Notes: generated by a model not told the origin, from the sequence alone. DNA of 25,250 bases from Candidatus Peribacteria bacterium (GCA_031261265.1 JAISKI010000054.1:1-25250), one strand, 5' to 3'; shown: positions 1 to 9,029, counted from the stretch's first letter. Numbers and translations are program-made.

Positions 1-434
1 ACTCCAAACGTTCTCCAGCCTTTTTTTAACAAATTTTTCATTTTGTTTGAATTTATACCCTAGCAAATGTAGAACTAGAGTGGTTTTTATTTTTGTTTTA
101 AACGTTTAGCAAAGTCTACTTCTTTGCTTTTGATGTTCTGAAGAGAGAGGAGAACATCTATTATTCACTTCATAAGGTCTCTTCTCCTCGTCCTATCATA
201 TACAAGTGATAGGTCCTGAGCTTTTTTATCTAGGATTAGCTATTTCCTTACCTCGCAGTATTGCGGGGGTATATACTGATTTTTGTTTTTATTTTATTTT
301 TGTTTTTTTGTGTATAAAGAAAATTATTAGATTACCACTGGGATTTCTTTTTTGTTTTTTTACACAACGGGTCTAGGTGTATGGAACTGGAAGACGAATG
401 CAAGAGAAAATTTAAGAAAAAAATTCTTTTTCCC
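1..434. other. Gene-free structured stretch upstream of the DedA gene
   Basis: No convincing coding region is seen on either strand under code 25. The stretch is T-rich but holds four consecutive perfect or near-perfect hairpins: 108-114 with 122-128 (7 bp), 132-139 with 151-158 (8 bp), 192-198 with 207-213 (7 bp, followed by a T-run at 222-227), and 251-257 with 262-268 (7 bp, one G-T pair). Bases 147-154 can instead pair with 182-189 (8 bp), which would compete with the second hairpin. This could be a small structured RNA, the 3' end of an upstream transcript, or a leader. I do not recognise a known RNA family in it. Confidence 0.35.
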
Positions 435-462
435 TTGTAAATTCGATCAAAAACACTAAACA
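435..462 (+). promoter_or_regulatory. Candidate promoter for the DedA gene
   Basis: A -35-like TTGTAA (435-440), a 16-nt spacer and a weak -10-like TAAACA (457-462) lie 27 nt before the ATG. The spacing matches the stronger promoters in this window, but the -10 is poor, so this is tentative. Confidence 0.3.
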
Positions 463-489
463 AGAGGCTGATTTACTTTTCTTTTTTCT

Positions 490-1134
490 ATGCTTACTCT
501 TATCAAAACGATCATCGACTTCATCCTCCATATCGATCAGCATTTAGATTTTTTTGTGACTGAATATGGTGCTTTGACCTATGCAATTCTTTTTGGCATC
601 GTCTTTATTGAAACGGGCGTGGTGATTCTGCCTTTTCTCCCAGGTGATTCCATGCTTTTCGCTGCAGGAGCTTTGGCTGCGATTTCCGAGGGATTGAATG
701 TTTGGATGTTGCGAGGAGGGGTTTTTATCGCTGCAGTGTTAGGAGATACTGCGAATTATGAAATCGGGCGTTATCTAGGGAAGAAAGCATTCACGAAATA
801 TCCGAAAATTTTCAAGCCTCAATATTTAGAGAAGACAGAATCCTTTTATGATAAGTATGGTCCCATGACGATCATTTATGCAAGGTTTGTACCGATTGTC
901 CGCACGTTCGCACCGTTTGTAGCAGGAGTTGGAAAAATGAAGTATGGAAAATTTCTCTCGTATAATGTGATCGGTGGATTTGCTCGGACCACGCTTTTTG
1001 TTTGGGTGGGGTATTTTTTTGGGAATGTGGAATTTGTCAGAGATAACTTTTCATTGATTATTCTGGCGATTATTTTTATTTCTGTTTTACCGATTGTGGT
1101 CGGGTGGTTTTTAGAGCAGAGGAAAGGAAAATAA
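490..1134 (+). CDS. DedA family membrane protein (SNARE-associated domain)
   Basis: A 214-residue polytopic inner-membrane protein of the DedA/PF09335 family. Members are linked to membrane homeostasis, and some are undecaprenyl-phosphate or lipid translocases; the substrate here cannot be told from sequence. Family marks are visible: a glutamate in a hydrophobic helix (E41), PFLPGD at 48-53, a GD pair at 85-86, YEIGRYLG at 90-97, and the arginine-rich re-entrant motif ARFVPIVRTFAPFVAG at 131-146. Hydrophobic segments lie near 28-48, 54-66, 76-90, 158-178 and 185-206. Length is normal for the family. The start is the first ATG after a possible promoter; no Shine-Dalgarno is present, as for most genes here. 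It contains no UGA codon. The next gene follows after 28 nt and may be co-transcribed. Confidence 0.9.
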   Translation: MLTLIKTIIDFILHIDQHLDFFVTEYGALTYAILFGIVFIETGVVILPFLPGDSMLFAAGALAAISEGLNVWMLRGGVFIAAVLGDTANYEIGRYLGKKAFTKYPKIFKPQYLEKTESFYDKYGPMTIIYARFVPIVRTFAPFVAGVGKMKYGKFLSYNVIGGFARTTLFVWVGYFFGNVEFVRDNFSLIILAIIFISVLPIVVGWFLEQRKGK

Positions 1135-1162
1135 GAAAAAAGCTGTTTTTAATTTATTTCTT

Positions 1163-1687
1163 ATGTACTTCATGAAAGCAACACTTTATATGGCAATGTC
1201 TGCAGATGGTTATATTGCTCGTAAAAATGGGGATGAGGATTTTTTATCTGATGAGCAACGACAGGAAAGCTTAAAATTTGCTAAACCCTTCTGACATATT
1301 ATCTGGGGTAGAAAAACCTATGAGGAAGTTCGTACTCGGGACAATGTGCTTGATGATCTAAAAAATTATACTATTATCGTACTCTCTCAACAAGCTATTT
1401 CTTTCCCAGAAACAAATGTAAAAGTTTGTTCTTCACCAACGGAAGCTCTAAGATTAATAGAAAATTTAGGGTACTCCCAAGCACTTCTAGTAGGAGGTTC
1501 TCTCATAAATACCGCTTTTGCAAAAGCTCATTTGCTAGAAGATATATATATGACTTATAACCCCGTAATCATTGGAGAGGGAATATCACCCTTCTCAGAA
1601 ACCGTAAAATTGGATTTACAATTAGAAGAGATTAAGCAACTTGCTTATGATATTGTACAATTGCACTATAGAGTGAAAGAAGAATAA
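1163..1687 (+). CDS. Dihydrofolate-reductase-fold protein (RibD C-terminal type)
   Basis: A 174-residue protein of the RibD C-terminal/DHFR-like family, small NADPH-dependent reductases that are often of unknown substrate. Visible marks are the N-terminal strand plus loop MAMSADGYIAR, the IIWGRKTYEEV nucleotide-binding stretch, a LLVGGS segment followed by an AKAHLLEDIYMTYNPVIIGEG stretch typical of the family, and a short C-terminal strand. Residue 44 is encoded by TGA (1292-1294), just before HIIWGRKTYE; with the standard code only the last two thirds would be called. A second in-frame ATG at 1172 is equally likely as start, giving MKATLYMAMS, which resembles usual family N-termini. Function beyond a reductase fold is not certain. 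Confidence 0.8.
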
Positions 1688-1688
1688 A

Positions 1689-1748
1689 AAAAACATATTT
1701 AATATTTACTGTGTTTACTGATATTTTTTTTGCAAAAAATATGTTTTT
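1689..1748. repeat. 12-bp inverted repeat after the reductase gene
   Basis: Bases 1689-1700 and 1737-1748 are exact reverse complements, separated by 36 nt that include a T-run (1723-1731). The left arm starts two bases after the TAA of the upstream gene. It may act as a terminator. The right arm lies within the promoter spacer of the next gene. Confidence 0.4.
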
Positions 1749-1757
1749 GAATATACT
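1730..1757 (+). promoter_or_regulatory. Promoter, TTGCAA-16-TATACT
   Basis: TTGCAA at 1730-1735 and TATACT at 1752-1757 are separated by 16 nt and lie 38 nt before the ATG of the membrane protein at 1796. The -35 box sits directly on the end of a T-run, as at 3508. Confidence 0.6.
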
Positions 1758-1795
1758 ATAGGTATGCAACTATTTATCTTTTATCCCCCTCCCCT

Positions 1796-3454
1796 ATGCA
1801 CAGAAAAATTCTCTTTTGGAATAAGATTGCAAGTAGCATTATGCGAATATTCTCCTTTTGGATGATTTTCGCTAGCTATAACCTTTTGAAGCTTGGTTCT
1901 TGGACTTTGTGAATAATCTTCCTCCTAATTGGGCTGATTTTTCTCCTTTCTGGAATAGGAATTTATGGCGATAAGCCTTGGATGTTCACTGGTATTAAAT
2001 CATTTTTTATTATTATAAATTTTTCGCTTATCGGAGGAACTATGCTTGGATTTACCCAATATTATCGTCAGTCCTACTATTTCTCCCATGGCGTTAGTGA
2101 ATTTTTATGCAATCCTGTGACACTCATCATAGTGATCTTGCTCCTGTTTTTCATCAGTTTGGTCATCACACTGGAAATTCAACAAAGGAGACTAAAAACA
2201 CCCATCGCCGAGCTTTCTGAATCTCAGAAATCAAAACATCCACAGTGGATTTTTGGACTTATTACCTTCATAGTGCTTTTTCTGATAGGTAGTGTTTATT
2301 TCCTTGTTGGAAAATATTCTCAATCTGTACCAGAAATTCCTGCTTCGTATTTCGATAGACCTCGACGCAATGAGAATCTGTTTGCGGAAGAAAATGGATA
2401 TGAACAGATAAAAAAACTGATAGGAACCACAACAACTCCTCTCTCGAAGGAAGAAATGGAGAAATATCCTTTTGTTTATCGAGAAAAAGGCAAAGGAGAG
2501 AGAGAATTAGGGAGTGACATTATTCTCTCCAGAGGGGACAATCTCAATCTACTAGATCCTGAATATTTAACAAGCTCGATCAAAGTACTTTGGGATTATA
2601 ACCGTTTTAACTCTCAAAATCTCTATGACTCCTACACAGAGTTGGTTGCGGAGCATCCTGATGCTTTGAATATAGAAAAATTACAAATCCTTGAAGACTC
2701 AGACTTCTTTCCTCGTATTGAGGAATATCTCGCGATGGAGTGGAGAAAAGACGATTTCTTGCCAGTTTTGCAAGGAATACAAAGCCTTGAAAGGGTTTTG
2801 CAACGTTTGATGGTTTATCACGCTGATATAGGAGAATTGGAGAAGGCTGTACAACTCAACGTCCTTGCCTTACAACTTGGAGAAAAATATCTCTCTTCTT
2901 GTAATTCTCTCATTGATGGACTTATCGGGGTTGTTAATCTGAATATTCCCATGCTTGCAACTCAATATCTTTTAGAACATCATCAACTCAGTGCAGAGCA
3001 GAAAAGCACCTTACTTGAAACGTATACTCATCTATTAACTACGGATAGCCTTACCGTTTATCAAAATATTTTCAAAGCAGAATATCACACTATGTTAAAC
3101 TTTTTCCTGAATTTTGAGTTTGATGATCTGGATCAAGTTAGCCAAATTGGTGTAGAGAATTATTATAATCAACTCCCTGGAGCTTCAAGTATCCTAATGA
3201 ATAAGCCCTTCTACGATATTAAGGAGACACAAAAAAGATATGCCTACGCTATGCATGAATTAACCGAAGCAATCACTAATGGAAAGAATACTGCAGAAAT
3301 ATCTCACGAAATACGTAATCAATCATGGAATCTCTACAATGTCCTAGGGGATAGTACTATTGAAGCGATACTTCCACGTCTTGAAGGTACGAATAATATG
3401 CTTGATCAAATTTATCAACAAAAAGACCTCATCATCTCCCAACTGGAAGCATAA
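1796..3454 (+). CDS. Unknown multi-pass membrane protein with large soluble C-terminal region
   Basis: A 552-residue protein I do not recognise. The first ~190 residues carry about five hydrophobic segments (near 14-32, 34-54, 66-84, 108-130 and 155-180). The remainder is hydrophilic, predicted helical and rich in Leu, Gln and Glu, with stretches such as LEKAVQLNVLALQLGEKYL that look like helical repeats; no catalytic motif stands out. Residue 39, in the second hydrophobic segment, is encoded by TGA (1910-1912), so a standard-code caller would start at 1982 and lose the first 62 residues. The ATG at 1796 was chosen because it follows a good promoter and restores the N-terminal membrane segments. 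A strong terminator follows the stop, so it is probably a single-gene unit. It may be a membrane-anchored sensor or envelope protein, but that is a guess. Confidence 0.75.
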
Positions 3455-3483
3455 TATCCCCCTCCAGCAAACATACTTTCTCT

Positions 3484-3509
3484 GCCCCGCAAAATGTGGG
3501 GCTTTTTTT
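3484..3509 (+). terminator. Rho-independent terminator
   Basis: An 8-bp stem (3484-3491 with 3495-3502, one G-T pair), a 3-nt loop and seven T residues (3503-3509) follow the unknown membrane protein gene by 30 nt. Its T-run runs into the -35 box of the pilT promoter. Confidence 0.85.
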
Positions 3510-3535
3510 GCAAAAAAAAAAATTCTGAGTATACT
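3508..3535 (+). promoter_or_regulatory. pilT promoter, TTGCAA-16-TATACT
   Basis: TTGCAA (3508-3513), a 16-nt spacer and TATACT (3530-3535) lie 34 nt before the pilT ATG. The box shares two bases with the T-run of the preceding terminator, so terminator and promoter are physically fused. Confidence 0.65.
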
Positions 3536-3569
3536 TAGGAGATGTACTTTACTCTCTAATCTCTTTTTC

Positions 3570-4796
3570 ATGTCTGACACTCCTCTCACTCCGCAAGTAC
3601 CCGCTACTGCACCTTCCTCACAAGCACCCGTGCCTCAACCTGTTCAGCCTTCTCAACCTGTGGTACCTGTTCCTGTTCAAGCACCTACCGATGGAGCAAG
3701 CTCTTGAGTTCCTTCTGATCCTGTTAAGTATTTGGAACATCTTTTCGATTTGATGATCAAGTATGAGAGTTCGGATATTTATCTCACGTTTGGGGAAGAA
3801 CCCACACTGAGAGTTTTTGGAGAAGCGAGAAGAATTCAGGGAGTACCAAAATTGGACGATCAGACCTTGGATGGGATTGCAAATTATATGATGAATGAGG
3901 AGGATAGGAAGAATTATAACACTAATCTAGCATGTGATCTGGGTATGTCGATGCATGGAAGACGTTATAGGGTGAATATTTCTCGTCAGAGAGATCACTT
4001 TATGATTGTGGTAAGACTTTTAGAGGAAAAGATTCCGACCATTGATGAAAAAGGGTTGCCTCAGATTTTTAAACAGCTGATTCAAAAGACTAATGGAATC
4101 ATTTTCGTGGCAGGACCTACAGGATCAGGAAAATCTACAACCCTCGCCGCTATGATCGAAGAAATCAATATGGCAAAGCCAAAACACATCATCACTATTG
4201 AAGACCCGATTGAATATGTGTTTGAGCCTAAAAAGGCGATTTTTGAGCAGAAACAGCTCGGAAAAGATATTACGAGTTTTGCGGGAGCGATGAAATTTGC
4301 ATTAAGGCAAAGACCCGATGTAATCCTCTTTGGAGAGATCAGAGATCCTGATTCACTAAGAAATGCTATTGCCTTAGCTGAAACGGGGCACCTTGTGATG
4401 ACAACGATCCACTCCAGATCAGCGGAACAAACCGTGAATAAGATTATTTCCATGTTCCCAGCTGATGAACAACCACAGATTAGAAATCAGATTTCTGAAA
4501 ATATGACAGCAATTATTATCCAGAAACTGATGAGAAAAGCTGATGGAAAAGGAATGGTACCTGCTCACGAAATCCTGCTCAATAATACTGCAGTAGAAAA
4601 CACAATTAGAGAAAATAAGATGAATCAGATCAAAAACGTGATGTATACCAATAGAAATGTTGGAATGCAACTTCTCGAGGATAATCTCGCTATTCTCGCT
4701 GCACAAGGACTTATTACTCCAGAAATGGCTATGGCTAATGCCAATGATCATGATCATGTGAAGAGAGAATTACAGACGAAAGGATTTCAGATTTAA
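3570..4796 (+). CDS. pilT: Type IV pilus retraction ATPase PilT, with proline-rich N-terminal extension
   Basis: A 408-residue hexameric secretion-type ATPase of the PilT/GspE family, which powers retraction of type IV pili from the cytoplasmic face. Visible motifs are Walker A GPTGSGKST (182-190), the Asp box ITIEDPIEYVF (~207-217), Walker B with ILFGEIRD (~252-259), the His box TGHLVMTTIHS (272-282), and an AIRNLIRE-like NTIRENKMNQI near the C-terminus, which points to PilT rather than PilB. Residues 1-45 are a Pro/Gln/Val-rich linker not usual for PilT. Codon 47 is TGA (3708-3710), so under the standard code the linker and the ATPase look like separate reading frames. The ATG at 3570 follows a good promoter. 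No other pilus gene is in the window. The stop is 4 nt from the convergent ruvB stop. Confidence 0.92.
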
Positions 4797-4800
4797 GAGA

Positions 4801-5739
4801 TTATAGCAAAACTCTCCCTGTGGGAGTTTTTTCTATTTTCCCAAGTTTTAAAAGCAACGGCTCAATGTCCTCTTCGAGGGATTTCTCGTTGACTCCTAAT
4901 TGTGCTGCGATAGCTTTTGCTCCTAAGGGGCGGTCATAATGAGCTAATACGTCCAAATATTGCAGGTGTAAGGAAGTCATTCCGCCTTCTTTGATTTGAG
5001 AATGAGATAAAAAATCTGTTCGCACCTCTGAGGTCAGCTCTTCAATGCCATGGGTGACACAATAATCTCTGATCTTAATACACAAATTGTGGATTTCACG
5101 AGGAACTGAATCAACTTTTTTGGCTATTTCTGCCAAAAGTGCAGGATCGGAAAATGCGATATGATAGTGCTGGAGGTATCTTTTGATGATGATCTGTTTT
5201 TCTTCGGGAGTGTAGTCAGTGAAGTGAAACGCGTAAATGCACCTATTTTTCATCGGCTGAGATAACATTTCTGGCTTGGTGGTCGCTCCAATGAGTGTAA
5301 ACGGATTGATGGGGATCCTCACTCCCCCGCCCTCAGGCATTACCATATCGATGACAAAATCTTCCATCGCGATATAAAGCACCTCTTCGACTGTCGGTTT
5401 CAAGCGATGAATTTCATCGATAAACAAAATATCTCCGCTTTCCAAACTATTTAAAATGCTGACGATTTCGCTGGGTTTGCCAATAGCGTAAGCGGTCACA
5501 ACTTTCATCTGTACTCCGAGCTGTTTGGCAATGATGTGAGCCATGGTGGTCTTCCCAAATCCGCTCGGTCCTGAGAAAAGAATATGCCCCAGATTTCCTT
5601 CCCTTTTTTGGGCAGATCCAATGGCCGTTTTCAGCATTTTTTTGATTTGTTCTTGTCCGACAAAATCCGAAAACGTTTCAGGTCTCGTCTGGGGAGAAGG
5701 GGAAGTAAGTTGGGTGGTATCGATTTTTTTGATTTCCAT
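4801..5739 (-). CDS. ruvB: Holliday junction branch migration helicase RuvB
   Basis: A 312-residue AAA+ motor that drives branch migration of Holliday junctions together with RuvA. Visible are the N-terminal RPETFSDFVGQE box (19-30), Walker A GPSGFGKTT (57-65), Walker B ILFIDEIHR (~104-112), sensor 1 in TLIGATTKPEML, the PREI sensor-2 region, and a C-terminal winged helix ending RPLGAKAIAAQLGV ... TPTGRVLL. It is slightly short for RuvB (usually ~330-345), with compact ends. It contains no UGA codon. The start is ATG at 5739; no Shine-Dalgarno is visible. It is convergent with pilT and divergent from the MurL-like gene, with 113 nt between the two starts. RuvA and RuvC are not in the window. 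Confidence 0.93.
   Translation of the reverse strand: MEIKKIDTTQLTSPSPQTRPETFSDFVGQEQIKKMLKTAIGSAQKREGNLGHILFSGPSGFGKTTMAHIIAKQLGVQMKVVTAYAIGKPSEIVSILNSLESGDILFIDEIHRLKPTVEEVLYIAMEDFVIDMVMPEGGGVRIPINPFTLIGATTKPEMLSQPMKNRCIYAFHFTDYTPEEKQIIIKRYLQHYHIAFSDPALLAEIAKKVDSVPREIHNLCIKIRDYCVTHGIEELTSEVRTDFLSHSQIKEGGMTSLHLQYLDVLAHYDRPLGAKAIAAQLGVNEKSLEEDIEPLLLKLGKIEKTPTGRVLL
4814..4832 (+). terminator. Candidate pilT terminator inside the ruvB 3' end
   Basis: A CTCCC/GGGAG stem (4814-4818 with 4822-4826) with a TGT loop and six T residues (4827-4832) lies 18 nt after the pilT stop, entirely within the last codons of the opposite-strand ruvB. It gives pilT an exit signal despite the 4-nt gap between the two stops. 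Confidence 0.6.
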
Positions 5740-5797
5740 AGTGATGGGTGTATGGTTTTCGAGAAAAAATGCAAGGAATTTATGGGGTGAGAAGAGC

Positions 5798-5825
5798 TTG
5801 AAATATCCTCTCCTTTCTCTATACT
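5798..5825 (+). promoter_or_regulatory. Promoter, TTGAAA-16-TATACT
   Basis: TTGAAA (5798-5803), 16 nt, TATACT (5820-5825), ending 27 nt before the ATG of the MurL-like gene; it implies a ~20-nt leader without a Shine-Dalgarno. Confidence 0.65.
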
Positions 5826-5852
5826 CCCCTTACGATTTACCCTTTCTTCGTG

Positions 5853-7163
5853 ATGAAATCTTTTTTGACGTTCAGTTTTCATTCCTATACTTTTGATAGA
5901 AAAACCTTAAAGGCAAGTTTCACATATCGCTTTGATGAGGAATTTTTTGTGGAAACCGTAGATTTTGCCACACCCGTAAAAGAGGTAAAAGCTGACTTGG
6001 ATGAGGCGATTATTGATAACCTTTTGAAACATATCCATATCGCGATTGGTATTTCTTATTACAAACTCTCCCCGAAAGCTGAAATTATGGTCCCTGATTG
6101 GCGAGATGATGAAATGCTGGCATTTTGGAGGACATTTTATCTGAATGGATTGGGGGAATTTATGGTGGTGAACGGATTGTCTCCAAAGGAGGTGGCCAGA
6201 TTCAAATTATCAACATGAAACCGTCATTATGAGGAGGGAGATAAGGTCTTAGTCCCGCAGAACTGTGAGAATGACGAGGTATTGTTGTTTTTCGGCTGAT
6301 GAAAAGACTCACTCGTCAGCGTAGAGCTTTTGAAACAGCAAGGGAAGCCTTTTACTCTCCGAAGCATGGGTGATCTGCCTTTGCATGCTCTCGCATCGAA
6401 GCAGGTGGATGCTCCCAGAATTATTCAGACTCGTCAGCTTGATTCAAAACTCTTCGCGATGAATAAGAGTGGAGAACGATATAATGGACACGTTCCTATC
6501 ACAGGGATTCTGTCTTTTATCTCCCTTTTAACGGCGTATCTTTACGGTTTCGATGAAATCGTCCTCTCCAATGAAAAGTCTGCGAATATTGGGAATATGA
6601 TGCTGGACAGTATCGAAGTCAATCATCAACGATCCAAAAGTGAGGGATTTGAAACAGCATTTCAAGCGTATGTAAAGAAAAATATTAGTAAAGAAATCCG
6701 CTACTACTCGATTCTCCGCCCTCGAAGCGAATTGCGTATTGTGCAGGAATTTTGCAACTACCCTCAGTATTTTCATTCTTTTTCCTCTTGTAATAGGAAT
6801 TTCCATCTCTCAGGATCTCAATTATCGGGGGAAGATCTTCGATGTGGGAAATGTCCCAAATGTGTGTTTGTGTACACGATGATGAGAGGATTTTTGCCTG
6901 CAGAAGTGGTGAATGAGATCTTTGGGAAAAATCTGTTCGCGGACGAAGCATTACTCCCGTTATTTCGTGAACTGCTCGGAATCGAAGGATGTAAACCTTT
7001 TGAATGTGTTGGAACGAATGAAGAGATGATCGTGGCCTTACAGCTTGCAAATGGCTTTGGATTCTCAGAGGAAGAAAAAGAAATTAAAGCACTCTGGGAA
7101 GGAATCTCCTCCTCGCTCGGAGAGGAACAACTTGCGGAACTTCAATCAGATTTATTAGCGTAA
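5853..7163 (+). CDS. murL: MurL-like PP-loop epimerase (UDP-MurNAc-L-Ala-L-Glu epimerase)
   Basis: A 436-residue protein that is one gene only if UGA is Gly. The N-terminal part has the stretch FWRTFYLNGLGEFMVVNGL (~90-108). A PP-loop ATP motif FFGGGKDSLVS follows, with GGGKDS at 148-153; codons 149 and 150 are consecutive TGA (6297-6302). A zinc-type cluster with C313, C331, C334 and C337 (CGKCPKC) lies in the C-terminal half. From memory this order (GLGEF, GGGKDS, CGKCPKC) fits MurL, the ATP-dependent enzyme that epimerises the terminal L-Glu of UDP-MurNAc-L-Ala-L-Glu to D-Glu, replacing glutamate racemase in peptidoglycan precursor synthesis. The PP-loop is directly visible; the exact family is inference, and a tRNA-modifying or other adenylating PP-loop enzyme is the alternative. 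A third TGA encodes residue 123. The start ATG at 5853 is preceded by an in-frame GTG at 5850. Confidence 0.72.
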
Positions 7164-7212
7164 TAGTTTATCCATATGAAAACGTATCATCAATTTTGGG
7201 ACCAGCTTCAGC

Positions 7213-8415
7213 CTAGAAATATTTTCTTCCTTTTAACTCATCAGGAAAGTGCTGATTCTCCGTCTTAATCGTACCGTCAGCTTGACGACCAGCTTCATTA
7301 TTATGGGCATAAACATATCAGGAACCATATCCCAGTTCCTCCATCATCTTAGTCGGTGCATTACGGATCACCAAAGGAACAGGGAGATTCCCATACTCTT
7401 CCACGTCTTTCATCGTCGCTTGGTCAATTTTGTAGGCGGTATTATTTTTGGGAGCTTTCGCGAGATATAAGGCTAGCTGAAACAGGAAGACTCTACACTC
7501 TGGCATTCAGATTTTTAGCACTGCATCATACACTTGATTTGCAAGCAATAAGGCGTTATTATCTGCGGGACCGATATCTTCGGAAGCAAAACGGAGTAAG
7601 CGGCGGGCAATGAAACGCGGATCCTCTCCTCCTGCCAACATTCTCTGGATTCGATAGCAAGCTGCGTGAGGATCACTATCACGGAGGGATTTATGCACCG
7701 CGGAAATGATGTTGTAATGTTCTTCTCCGTCACGATCGTAATACATCGGTTTCCCAAATGCCTGTTGGATAATTTCTGGAGTGATTTTTCCGTCTTTGGA
7801 CATCATCATTGAGGCTTCTAAGAGGTTGCAGGCATTGCGAAGGTCACCATTAGATAGAGAAGCGATGGTAGTCAGGACTTCGTCAGTCAACTGTACTAAA
7901 GGAAAGGTAGTCTGAATTTTTTCTCTATTCTGCTCAAAAAACTGTACAATATCTTCCTCTTTGAGGGGCTCGAAAACGAGGACTTTCGCACGAGACAGTA
8001 AAGCATTATTGATCGTGAAGGAAGGATTTTCGGTAGTGGCTCAAATTAAGGTGATGAGTCCACTTTCTACGAAAGGGAGGAGAGCATCTTGTTGGGCTTT
8101 ATTCCAACGGTGGATTTCGTCCAAAAAAAGGAGAGTTTTTTTCCCATATGCCTTATTTTTTTCTGCATGTCCGAGAATGGCGGTCAAATCTTCTTTTTTG
8201 CTCTTCACTCCCGAAAGCTCAAAAAAATCTGCCTGTAATTCATGGGAGAGGATATGAGCAAGGGTGGTCTTACCACATCAGGGAGAACCTCGAAAAATCA
8301 TTGACGGGATTTGCCCTTTCTCGAGAAAAGAACGGATAGTTTGGCGAATGGGTTCCTGCCCTACCATTCCCTCCAAAGAAGTGGGACGAAGAGCAAAAGC
8401 AAGGGGCTGTGACAT
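7213..8415 (-). CDS. rarA: Replication-associated recombination protein RarA (MgsA), AAA+ ATPase
   Basis: A 400-residue clamp-loader-like AAA+ ATPase acting at stalled replication forks. Visible are LRPTSLEGMVGQE (9-21), Walker A GSPGCGKTT with G46 encoded by TGA (8278-8280), Walker B LLFLDEIHRWNKAQQDALLP, sensor 1 GLITLIGATTENPSF with its first motif Gly as TGA, the SNGDLRNACNLLE sensor-2 region, and the C-terminal tetramerisation domain GMPECRVFLFQLALYLA ... GYGSGYVYAH ... FPDELKGRKYF. Four TGA codons all fall at family-conserved or compatible Gly sites, so the standard code gives four unconnected fragments. Length matches the family closely. The gene is convergent with the MurL-like gene (49 nt between stops). 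A palindromic hairpin lies in the leader. Confidence 0.93.
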
Positions 8416-8437
8416 TGTAGAAGATTACAGATGTAAA

Positions 8438-8457
8438 TTCCCCAATATATCGGGGAA
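8438..8457 (-). other. Palindromic hairpin in the rarA leader
   Basis: TTCCCC (8438-8443) and GGGGAA (8452-8457) flank an AATATATC loop, starting 22 nt upstream of the rarA ATG. It could be an operator or an RNA hairpin. There is no T-run directly after it on the minus strand. Confidence 0.4.
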
Positions 8458-8477
8458 AGGTTTAAAAGGATTATGAA

Positions 8478-8505
8478 AGAGTATTGTTTGGAGGATTTTT
8501 TTCAA
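8478..8505 (-). promoter_or_regulatory. Tentative rarA promoter
   Basis: On the minus strand TTGAAA (8500-8505) and a poor -10 TACTCT (8478-8483) are 16 nt apart. The -35 is good and the -10 is weak. Confidence 0.25.
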
Positions 8506-8537
8506 GTAGCTTTAAGGGGGATAGCAAAAATGGGGTA

Positions 8538-8568
8538 TAAAAATTGGTAGGACGAATATGTCCTACCA
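8538..8568 (-). terminator. Terminator of the 139-residue protein gene
   Basis: A perfect 9-bp stem (8545-8553 with 8560-8568), 6-nt loop, followed on the minus strand by five T residues (plus-strand A-run 8539-8543). It starts 6 nt beyond the stop codon. Confidence 0.8.
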
Positions 8569-8574
8569 GCTCTT

Positions 8575-8994
8575 TTAAACGGCATCTCTGATCATTTTCA
8601 GAGCAGTTTCTTCAATGAGACATTCAATCTCGAAAGGGATTCCTATTTTAAAATCCAGATTATGCTCTTTGAAGATTTTATGGATTTCTTTGAGCAGTTT
8701 TTTGGGATATTCCTTGGGAAATAAGGAAGATTCATGAGCCTTTACTACGAAAGAGTGCCAGGCTACTACATGTTCAAAATAGAATCTTTCGGGATTTTCT
8801 GTGAGGTACTTTTTAGGTACATCCGTCCACAGAAATTTTAGTCTTGCATCTTCTGGAGGAGTATTTCTTACCCAATCTGCTAGTCGAGTGTTTTCTTTCT
8901 TTTCCTCACCTAAGCTAACAAGAAGTTCATCAAAAGCCTCCTGTTGGTTATTCGAAAGCCTTCCGTAAATTTCACCGTACTTTTTGTAATTCAT
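8575..8994 (-). CDS. Small soluble protein of unknown function
   Basis: A 139-residue protein I do not recognise. It is hydrophilic and mostly helical by appearance, with a tryptophan and aromatic-rich middle (RLKFLWTDVPKKYL, FYFEHVVAWHSFVVKAHESS) and no signal peptide, membrane segment or cysteine pair. It contains no UGA codon. It has its own candidate promoter (9030-9057) and a strong terminator, so it looks like a genuine single-gene unit between grpE and rarA. No Shine-Dalgarno precedes the ATG at 8994; the leader is A/T-rich. Confidence 0.7.
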   Translation of the reverse strand: MNYKKYGEIYGRLSNNQQEAFDELLVSLGEEKKENTRLADWVRNTPPEDARLKFLWTDVPKKYLTENPERFYFEHVVAWHSFVVKAHESSLFPKEYPKKLLKEIHKIFKEHNLDFKIGIPFEIECLIEETALKMIRDAV

Positions 8995-9029
8995 GTTTTT
9001 CTTTTTTTACGTTAATATTTTTATTATCT

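Noticed and set aside
1292..1294. In-frame TGAs as evidence that many genes are pseudogenes or sequencing errors
   Set aside because: The frame continues with conserved residues on both sides, and the TGA positions align with conserved Gly across unrelated families.
7176..7268. Small 30-residue plus-strand frame after the MurL-like gene
   Set aside because: It overlaps the true C-terminus of RarA, which is recognisable once UGA is read as Gly.
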